Source: Burkholderiales bacterium | GTDB lineage: Bacteria; Pseudomonadota; Gammaproteobacteria; Burkholderiales; Burkholderiaceae_C | Assembly: GCA_016703325.1 (NCBI GenBank) | Contig: JADJCH010000002.1 | Coordinates: 192,980-256,979 of the forward strand | Direction: 5' to 3' | Length of the DNA stretch: 64,000 bases | Part shown: in pieces, positions 22,285-28,736 of the stretch | Layout of the letters: each line of letters starts with the position of its first letter | Numbering within the stretch: position 1 is the stretch's first letter | The notes under the pieces: generated by a model | What the model saw: the letters and a program-made list of their open reading frames with translations, nothing else | Told to the model about the DNA's origin: nothing | Database searches by the model: none | Made by a program: the position numbers and the translations under genes

Positions 22285-22527
22285 TCAGATGGCGGCGATG
22301 ACCGCGGCCAGCAGCAGGCCTGCCAGCAGCCAACTGGTCATGGCCCTGGCGGTGATGGCGCAGTGCAGCGCCTGCATCGCGCCGGACAGGACCGACCAGC
22401 GCCCGTGTCGCCCGCGACACAGGGTCAGGTGCTCGCCCAACGCACCCAATTCCAGCGGCGTGGTGTCGGCAGCCTGATCGAAGGAGGCGGTGCTCCAGTT
22501 CGGGCTGCGTGCAGGGGTCGTGTTCAT
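22285..22527 (-). CDS. Small membrane-anchored hypothetical protein upstream of the glucan synthase
   Basis: This 80-residue protein starts at the ATG at 22527 (MNTTPARSPNW). It has a hydrophilic N-terminal part and one C-terminal membrane segment (SWLLAGLLLAAVIAAI) that forms the very end of the protein, as in tail-anchored proteins. Its stop lies 3 bp before the ATG of the glucan synthase, so the two are almost certainly co-transcribed and coupled. No family is recognised. An accessory role for the synthase in the inner membrane is a reasonable guess from position only. Confidence 0.6.
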   Translation of the reverse strand: MNTTPARSPNWSTASFDQAADTTPLELGALGEHLTLCRGRHGRWSVLSGAMQALHCAITARAMTSWLLAGLLLAAVIAAI

Positions 22528-22891
22528 GGGATTCCGTTCTTGCAGTGCGGCGGCGGCTGGCGTCTGCCGGCCCGATGGAGGCGCCCCTGGCAGCACTGCG
22601 CTGAAACTGCAGTACGGGTTCGCCTGAAAGCTTGTATCCAGTACGCTGAACGGCGTCTGTGCGGTGCCGAACCCATCGCCCTTGCGCCAAGCCGGAGACC
22701 TGTGTGGCTTACCGCACAGACGCTGGACGGGCCTACTCCCACATTGGCTGCCTCGTGTGGCCTTTTGCAACCGCAACCGCAGCCGCCTGACTCGTGCCGT
22801 GCCTGCGGGCCCGGTCACTTCTGTGCCGGTCGGTGAACGCGCCGACGCGCCAGGCAATCCGCGCCCACGCTTCCGTGATCCAGGAGGATCC
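22528..22891. other. Divergent intergenic region, 364 bp
   Basis: This region separates the glucan synthase operon (minus) from the MbcA/ParS-like gene (plus). It contains a perfect 13-bp inverted repeat (22653-22665 and 22711-22723) built from the CGCACAGACG motif. No gene is supported here. Confidence 0.5.
22653..22723. promoter_or_regulatory. 13-bp perfect inverted repeat with 45-bp spacer, candidate operator pair
   Basis: GCGTCTGTGCGGT at 22653-22665 is the exact reverse complement of ACCGCACAGACGC at 22711-22723. The core CGCACAGACG also occurs at 9024-9033 and 25767-25776, in each case in a non-coding gap upstream of gene starts. A shared transcription factor site is the simplest reading. 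Two Crp/Fnr regulators are encoded nearby, but no site-regulator link can be shown. A cruciform or the ends of a small mobile repeat are alternatives. Confidence 0.45.
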
Positions 22892-23596
22892 ATGCACCTG
22901 AATGCCGTTCGTCCCAGGACAGGCCCCTCGCTTGCCGGCGGCCTGTCGAGATCCTCTCCTCCCGGGACCACGACCTGGCCCACCGCAGGGGCAGGGGACG
23001 ACCATGCGCCCCAGGCGGCAGGGCCGGGGGGGACACCCGTCACAGAGGTGGCGAGGGGAGATCCCGCGGAGCAGGGGCTCTGCGCACCCTTGCCCCGATG
23101 GGGAGAAGCGCCCGATGGCCACGGTTTCGTGGGCCTGATCCATGCGTTCTTTTCCTGCGGCGGCACACTTGAGGCGGCCGTGGTGGATCGCCTGCTCAAG
23201 GCCTGCGGACGGGGTTTGCGAGGTGGTCTTGCCGACGGTGTATCGGGTGGCGTGTCTGGCGGCCTGTCGCGCCTGCTGGCGACCCGGCAGGTGTTCGGTT
23301 TTGAATGGCGTGACACGCTCTGGATCCCGATGTTCCAGTTCAATCCGGACGACCTGTCGGTTCGGCCCGGCTCGCAGCGCGTGCGCGATGAATTGCCGGT
23401 CCTGTGGTCCGGGTGGAACCAGGCCTGCTGGTTTGCCAGTCCCAACCACTGGCTCGGTGGGCGCACGCCTGTGGAGATGATCGATGCGGCACCGCGGGAC
23501 CTCGAGGAGGCGGCGCGGGCATGGCGTCCACAGCGTCCTTGCGGGCCTGAATCAGCTGCGCGCGCGCAGGGTTCAGCAGGCCGTGGCTTCGACTGA
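22892..23596 (+). CDS. Hypothetical protein with MbcA/ParS/Xre (DUF2384)-like C-terminus
   Basis: The ATG at 22892 has a strong AGGAGG ribosome binding site at 22882-22887. The 234-residue product has a low-complexity Pro/Gly-rich N-terminal half. The conserved-looking C-terminal part includes FGFEWRDTLWIPMFQF and then CWFASPNHWLGG followed by RTPVEMIDAAP. That last segment resembles the toxin-binding signature of MbcA/ParS/Xre antitoxins. No RES-domain or other obvious toxin is adjacent, so it may be an orphan regulator or a stress protein. Its last 24 nt overlap the convergent PRC-barrel gene. Confidence 0.65.
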   Translation: MHLNAVRPRTGPSLAGGLSRSSPPGTTTWPTAGAGDDHAPQAAGPGGTPVTEVARGDPAEQGLCAPLPRWGEAPDGHGFVGLIHAFFSCGGTLEAAVVDRLLKACGRGLRGGLADGVSGGVSGGLSRLLATRQVFGFEWRDTLWIPMFQFNPDDLSVRPGSQRVRDELPVLWSGWNQACWFASPNHWLGGRTPVEMIDAAPRDLEEAARAWRPQRPCGPESAARAQGSAGRGFD

Positions 23597-23989
23597 CTTG
23601 TGCAGGCGCCGCAGCGCGGTCGTGGCTTCCTGCTCGAAACTGCGCCAGTGCTGCGCGCGGGCGCGCAGCATGTCCGAAACCCGGCTCTCGGCGAACGCCA
23701 GATCGTCCCTCAGGAGGCCTTCCCGGGCATCGATCCTCGACCGGTCCCCCTCGGGCGCGCAGGCAGCGCTCACCTTCAATTCACCGGGCCTGACGTAGGG
23801 GCCTGTATCGACGATCAGGAAAGACAGGCTCCTGTCCTGCGAGATCACCAGGTCTTCGATCCGGCCGATCCGCTCTCCTGCTTCACTGTGGAGGATCCGT
23901 CCGAGCGCGCTCTTCTTGACGCTCCAGCCCATCCCCGCCTGCGCCGCTTCGGCCACAGACTGGCTGAAAGCGGTGGACCCCGCGGTCAA
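23573..23989 (-). CDS. PRC-barrel domain protein, probably 5'-frameshifted and exported
   Basis: The visible frame begins at a TTG (23989) without a ribosome binding site and encodes 138 residues with a PRC-barrel domain (WSVKKSALGRILHSEAGERIG, then IEDLVIS and LSFLIVDTG). A GTG at 24065 in another frame has a good ribosome binding site (GGAGAAGCAC), overlaps the upstream regulator stop as GTGA, and encodes a signal peptide-like start (MRTTCLLCLTLATL). Removing one base from the G4 run at 24016-24019 joins the two into a 163-residue exported protein. The real gene is therefore probably 23573-24065. PRC-barrel proteins of this type occur in stress-linked loci; the exact role is unknown. Confidence 0.75.
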   Translation of the reverse strand: MTAGSTAFSQSVAEAAQAGMGWSVKKSALGRILHSEAGERIGRIEDLVISQDRSLSFLIVDTGPYVRPGELKVSAACAPEGDRSRIDAREGLLRDDLAFAESRVSDMLRARAQHWRSFEQEATTALRRLHKSVEATAC

Positions 23990-24061
23990 GGGCTGAGCGC
24001 TGCCAGGCTGCGCCAGGGGCGTCGAGAGTGGCCAGGGTCAGGCACAGCAGGCAGGTCGTCC

Positions 24062-24895
24062 TCACGTGCTTCTCCGCTGCGGGGGGCGCCGCATGCTGCT
24101 GCCCGGTACCAGGTCCACCTCGGTCCCGGCACGCGGATCGGGCATCCAGCGCTGTTGCTCCAGGCGATCCGCCGCATAGCAGCTGCAGGCGACGGATTCC
24201 AGGCCAGGGCGGTCCAGCACCTGCAGTTCACCTCGGTGATAAGTGATCAAGCCGTCGCGGCTCAGATGGCCTGCTGCCATGGTGACGCTGACGCGGCGTG
24301 CGCCCAGCGTCAGGGCCAGGGACTCGTGGGTGACGAGCAGTGGCCTGGTCCGGGTGCGATCACAAAGCATCAGAAGCAGTCGAGCGAGTCGGGCGCCGAT
24401 GGTGTGCAGGCGTTCGCAGGCAACCGATGTGGCCTGCTGGCACGTCAACAGATACAGATAGCGCCGGCAGCAACGCTGCAGGGCGGAACCGCGATTCAAC
24501 TCGCGGCGAAGCGCCACGCTGGTCAGCCGCCAGGCCGAACCTGGGTAGCAGACGACTGCACGCAGCGGGGATTCGGAGATGCCCAGGGCCAGATGAGCCC
24601 CCAGCATGCCTTCGGGCCCGAGCCGTGCGACTTCGACGTTCGATTCCCCTGCCACCACGGTCATCAGCGAAATGGCACCGTCGGTGGGAAAGTAGGCCGC
24701 CCGGCTTCGCTGGCCTTGTTCACAGAGGATGGCATGGGGCAGCAATGCCACGGGTTCGCACACAGCCAGCAGGCGGGTGCGCACTGCAGGCGGAAGGGAA
24801 TCGATCAGCAGGTTGTCGGCAGGGGTCACGAGGTCGGCGACAGAGTGTTCCCCACTGTGCGCCTGACGCCCCCGTTTCACTGTCTTGCAGCGCAC
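24062..24895 (-). CDS. Crp/Fnr family transcriptional regulator
   Basis: This protein of up to 277 residues has an N-terminal cyclic-nucleotide-binding-like beta-roll (ILCEQGQRSRAAYFPTDGAIS) and a C-terminal winged helix-turn-helix (SLALTLGARRVSVTMAAGHLS). The true start may be an internal codon near SVADLVTPADNLL, since the first 20 residues are atypical. Its stop overlaps the probable GTG start of the PRC-barrel gene, so the two likely form an operon. It is a diverged paralogue of the next regulator. The effector cannot be predicted: there is no Fnr-type cysteine cluster near the N-terminus. Confidence 0.85.
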   Translation of the reverse strand: MRCKTVKRGRQAHSGEHSVADLVTPADNLLIDSLPPAVRTRLLAVCEPVALLPHAILCEQGQRSRAAYFPTDGAISLMTVVAGESNVEVARLGPEGMLGAHLALGISESPLRAVVCYPGSAWRLTSVALRRELNRGSALQRCCRRYLYLLTCQQATSVACERLHTIGARLARLLLMLCDRTRTRPLLVTHESLALTLGARRVSVTMAAGHLSRDGLITYHRGELQVLDRPGLESVACSCYAADRLEQQRWMPDPRAGTEVDLVPGSSMRRPPQRRST

Positions 24896-24939
24896 ATAGA
24901 GCCAAGTGCAGATGGCAGGTCGGGCCCTGGTCGCACGAC

Positions 24940-25668
24940 CTATGTGGCGGTCCGGTCTGGCAGCAGCCGGTCGTATTCGCGCTTGACCACCTCATAGCAT
25001 TCGCAGGTGCGGCCTTCCAGACCGGCGCGGTCGATGACGGTGATGTGGCCGCGGGCGTAGCGGATCAGTCCGGCCTTCTGCAGTTTGAGCGCGGCTTCCG
25101 TGACGCCTTCTCGGCGCACGCCGAGCATGTTGGCGATCAGCTCCTGCGTCATCACCAACTCGTTGCCCTGCAGGCGGTCCAGACTGAGCAGGAGCCAGCG
25201 GCACAGCTGCTGATCCAGCGTGTGGTGGCGGTTGCACACCGCCGTCTGGGCCATCTGGGTGATCAAGGCCTGGGTGTAGCGCAGCATCAGGTGCATGACG
25301 GGGCCTGAGCCGTTGAACTCGTCCTTGATCACCTGGGCCTTGAGGCGAAAGCCTGTGCCTGCGCTTTGCACCACGGCTCGGCTGGGAGTGGTTTCACCGC
25401 CCATGAACAGCGCGATGCCCACCAGTCCCTCGTTGCCGACCACCGCGATCTCGGCGGAGGCACCGCTCTCCATGACATACAGGAGCGAGATGATCGCCGT
25501 GGTTGGGAAATAGACATGCGACATCGTCAGGCCGGACTCGTAGAGCACTTGGCCCAGCGGCAATTCCACCCACTCGAGCAGGGGCTGCCAGCGCTGCCAT
25601 TCCAGGGCGGGCAGGGCTGCGATGAGTCGGTTGTCCTTCGGATCATGCGCATTCGGCGGGTTTTTCAT
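24940..25668 (-). CDS. Crp/Fnr family transcriptional regulator
   Basis: This is a 242-residue regulator starting at the ATG at 25668 (MKNPPNAHDPKDNRL). It has a beta-roll sensor domain (GQVLYESGLTMSHVYFPTTA), a long dimerisation helix, and a winged helix with MTQELIANMLGVRREGVTEAA near residue 175. It resembles the many effector-unknown Crp/Fnr proteins of Burkholderiales. A TATAGT hexamer at 25730-25735 on this strand could be its -10 box, with the CGTCTGTGCG motif (25767-25776) about 31 nt further upstream, near where a class II activator would bind. It is divergent from the hydroxylase gene and in tandem with a paralogue. Confidence 0.9.
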   Translation of the reverse strand: MKNPPNAHDPKDNRLIAALPALEWQRWQPLLEWVELPLGQVLYESGLTMSHVYFPTTAIISLLYVMESGASAEIAVVGNEGLVGIALFMGGETTPSRAVVQSAGTGFRLKAQVIKDEFNGSGPVMHLMLRYTQALITQMAQTAVCNRHHTLDQQLCRWLLLSLDRLQGNELVMTQELIANMLGVRREGVTEAALKLQKAGLIRYARGHITVIDRAGLEGRTCECYEVVKREYDRLLPDRTAT

Positions 25669-25766
25669 GGGCAGGCCTCGCAGAGTTTCGGGCCGCCACC
25701 CGGGCGCGGGCAGGCAAGCAGCAGGGGCGACTATAAGCAGACACTGTAGGCCGGAATGTTCGTGAG

Positions 25767-25776
25767 CGCACAGACG
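25767..25776 (-). promoter_or_regulatory. CGTCTGTGCG motif copy between the regulator and hydroxylase genes
   Basis: This is an exact copy of the 10-mer found in the inverted repeat at 22653-22723 and at 9024-9033. It lies in the divergent gap between a Crp/Fnr gene and the hydroxylase gene, and upstream of a TATAGT hexamer on the minus strand. Its role as a binding site is inference from recurrence and position. Confidence 0.35.
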
Positions 25777-25860
25777 GGCGCCACGCCATTTGTCCAGCAT
25801 CGGCGCATCGGTGCGTGCCGAACCGTTCGGGTTCCGGCGCGATGCCTGTCAAGGATACGC

Positions 25861-26505
25861 ATGATGTGGGTTTCACTGGAGCAGGGCAAGGTGGCTTATT
25901 GGGCCGACATCCTGCTGTACCTGGGGGCGGTGCTGCTGCTGACGACGCTGCTGGTTGCCCGAGCCCCACCCCAACGTCAGCTGTCTCTGCTGCTCGTTGT
26001 CGCGGCCGGCCTGCTTTGCTGGACCCTCTTGGAGTACCTGCTGCACCGCATCGTGCTGCACGCGCTGCCGCCGTTCAAGCGCTGGCATGCGATGCACCAT
26101 CGGCGGCCTGCTGCACTGATCGGGACACCCATCTTGCTGAGTGCACCGCTGTTCGCGACGCTGTTCTTCCTGCTGCCGCTGTGGCTCGGCGACATCTGGC
26201 TGGCCTGCGCGCTGAGCCTGGGGGTGCTCGCAGGCTATTCGGTCTACAGCCTCACCCATCACGCCATCCACCATGGGAGGAGCCGGTCACCCCTGCTGCT
26301 GCGGCTGCAGCGTCGCCATGCCCGCCACCACCAGGATGCGGTGGGTGGCAACTACGGGGTCACCAGCGGTGTCTGGGACGCAATTTTCGGCAGCAGCCTG
26401 CCACCCAGGGTTCGCCAACACGCTGCCTCGGCTGTTTCGACACCCGCAAGCTCAACAGTGACCAGGCAGGAGGCACAGCAAGTTCTGGAAGGCAAACCGC
26501 GATGA
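25861..26505 (+). CDS. Sterol desaturase / fatty acid hydroxylase superfamily membrane protein
   Basis: This is a 214-residue integral membrane protein with about four hydrophobic segments and the histidine clusters of di-iron hydroxylases: HRIVLH near residue 67, HAMHH near 77, HHAIHH near 136 and RRHARHH near 156. Such enzymes use O2 to hydroxylate or desaturate fatty acyl chains, sterols or carotenoids. The substrate here is unknown. Start codons at 25861 and 25864 are equally possible. It is divergent from a Crp/Fnr gene, which may regulate it. Confidence 0.85.
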   Translation: MMWVSLEQGKVAYWADILLYLGAVLLLTTLLVARAPPQRQLSLLLVVAAGLLCWTLLEYLLHRIVLHALPPFKRWHAMHHRRPAALIGTPILLSAPLFATLFFLLPLWLGDIWLACALSLGVLAGYSVYSLTHHAIHHGRSRSPLLLRLQRRHARHHQDAVGGNYGVTSGVWDAIFGSSLPPRVRQHAASAVSTPASSTVTRQEAQQVLEGKPR

Positions 26506-26652
26506 CCCGCCACGCCCGGAGCCTGCAGGAAAGCGCTGACCGGGCAGATCGGCATCTGGCGAAGTACGCCAGCGTACAGACCGCACGCGTGCCGGCCCCT
26601 ACAAGGAAAGCAGTGCCTCTGGGAGAGGCACATTGACCCTTGAAAGCCATCC

Positions 26653-27123
26653 ATGAACAACCTACAAGCTCTGTGCCGGCCCACCTCGATGGGCCAACTC
26701 AGGCGGGCCGCGGGCCGCTTGCATCCCTTGGGACTCCTGCTGGGAACATTCGCGCTGGCCCTGGCCTCCCTGGCAACCATCACTTACGCTGGCGAAGTGG
26801 ACCCCGAGCCGGCAGCACGTCCGGGAGCCACGCGTTCGAGTCGTGAGCAGGTGCGTGCCGATCGGGTGGAGGCCCAGCGCAAGGGTGAAGCGGTGACGGG
26901 CGAGACCGGTCAGACCGCGCGCGAGGCCAATCCGAAGCGCTACCCCGCCGTCGCCAAGCCGGAAGGCAAGACCCGCCAGCAGGTCAAAGCAGACACCGCG
27001 GCCGCCATCCGTACCGGCGACATGACCGATGCCGAGTCCGGCAAGAAGCTCAACGAGCTCCATCCCAAAAGATACGAAAAGGCCCGCCAGGCAGAAGGCA
27101 CGCCGGCCAGCGCCAGCCGCTGA
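26653..27123 (+). CDS. Exported DUF4148-like protein with two internal repeats
   Basis: This 156-residue protein has a long N-region and a signal peptide ending near SLATITYAGE (residue 47). The mature part holds two similar units of about 38 residues: one beginning SSREQVRADRVEAQRKG and ending NPKRYP, the other beginning KTRQQVKADTAAAIRTG and ending HPKRYE. Small exported DUF4148 proteins of Burkholderiales have this kind of R/KxQVxAD motif; their function is unknown. It closes the accessory group that also contains the hydroxylase-like protein and the Crp/Fnr pair. Confidence 0.75.
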   Translation: MNNLQALCRPTSMGQLRRAAGRLHPLGLLLGTFALALASLATITYAGEVDPEPAARPGATRSSREQVRADRVEAQRKGEAVTGETGQTAREANPKRYPAVAKPEGKTRQQVKADTAAAIRTGDMTDAESGKKLNELHPKRYEKARQAEGTPASASR

Positions 27124-27214
27124 CGCCACAGCCTCCGCCCCTTCGGGCGGACGGCCCATCGCCTGACGGGGCTGACGGGATCACTCCCGCCCGCCCCGCA
27201 TCGTTGAGGGTTGT

Positions 27215-28691
27215 TCAATCCACCCGAGCGAAGTCGATGAAGCCACGCTCCACGTTCACCGACATCAGCTCCACTCGCAGCGAGTGCCCCACCTGCAGGT
27301 CGTCGGCAGCACCGGACTCCAGACGGCCTTCCACCGGTGGCGTGAGGATGCGTACCCAGGTGCCCGAGTCCGACTGCCCGGTGACCAGCGCGTCGTAGTG
27401 CTGGCCCAGGTGGGACTGCAGCAGCAGCGCGGCCTCGGACTTGCGCATGCGCCGCTCCACCTTGCGCGCAGCATCCTCCTGCTGCGTGCAGTGCTTGGCC
27501 AGGGCGTTCAGTTCCGCCGCGCCATACGGCGGCCGGCTGCCGGCCAGCGTGGCCTTGAGCAGGCGCTGGGTGATCAGGTCGGGGTAGCGCCGGTTCGGCG
27601 CGGTGGAGTGGGTGTAGTCGCGTACCGCCAGGCCGAAGTGGCCGATCGGCGGGCCGCCCGGGTGCTCCACCACGTACTCGCCCGAGCCCATCAGCTTCAC
27701 GACCACCAGCGACAGGTCCGGGAAGCGCAGCGGGTCGGCCCGGTGGCGCGGCCAGGAAGGCCGCCAGCGCGCCCGAGTCCAGTGCGGCCGGCAGCACATG
27801 CCCGTGGCGTGCCGCCAGTTCCACCAGGCGCTGCCAGCGTTCCGGGGAGCGCACCACCCGGCGCAGCGAGGCCGTGCCGGCGCGGGCCAGGAAGCGCGCG
27901 CTGCAGCCATTGGCGGCGATCATGAACTCCTCGATCAGCTGGCGTGCGCGGTTCTGCACCTGCTGCTGGATGCCCACCAGCTGCTCGCCGTCGAACACTG
28001 CACGCGGCTGCAGGGTTTCCAGCTCCAGCGAGCCCTCGGCGTGACGCCGCGCGCGCAGGCGTTGGGCCACCTCGTCCTGGATGCGCAGCTGCTGCTCCAG
28101 GGCCGGCACCGCCCGCGCGGCTGGCGGCAGCGGGTCCTCGCCCTCGATCCAGGCCGAGACCGCGTCGTAGGCCAGCTGGGCCCGGTTGCGCACCCGCGCG
28201 CGGTAAATCCGCTCGCTCTGCAACGTGCCGTCGGCGGCGATCAGCATCTCGGTCACCACTGCCAGCCGCTCCACGTGCGGGTTCAGCGAGCTGAGGTCGG
28301 TGGAAAGGCGCTCGGGCAGCAGCGGGAAATTGCGCGCCGAGGTGTAGACCGCGGTGGTGTTGTGCCAGGCGTGGCGGTCGATGGGTGTGCCCTGTTCGAC
28401 CAGCGCATCCACGTCGGCCACCGCGACGAAGATCGTCACCGCCCCGCCGTGCTGCGGCTTGCAGGCGGTCAGCTGGTCCAGGTCCCGCGAGTCGTCGTTG
28501 TCCAGTGAACACCAGGGCAGCCCGGTCAGGTCGTGCAGCGGCGCGGTCTTCGCCTCCTGGCGGGGGCCTTTCAGGTGGCGCAGTTGCTCCTGCACGGCCG
28601 CAGGGAATTCCGGCTCCAGGCCGCGCTCGCGCATCACCTCGCAGGCGATGTGGGCCAGGTCGCTGCGCTGGTAGTGCGATGCGGATGACAT
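27215..28691 (-). pseudogene. RNB-domain exoribonuclease (RNase II/R family), single-base frameshift
   Basis: The first part, from the ATG at 28691, carries the RNB catalytic motif LDNDDSRDLDQL near residue 65 and runs in frame to about residue 313. The C-terminal half (FPDLSLVVVKLMGSGEYV, then STAPNRRYPDLITQ) is in another frame and stops at 27215. Removing one base between about 27735 and 27755, where GGCC and GGG runs occur, restores a 491-residue protein. The family degrades RNA 3' to 5'. The shorter size and absence of clear cold-shock domains fit the RNB-only subgroup. A sequencing error is more likely than a true pseudogene, as both halves are well conserved. Confidence 0.85.
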
Positions 28692-28736
28692 GACTGGTGT
28701 CCTCGGGTGGGGGAGAGATCCGGGGTGAACGCCGGC

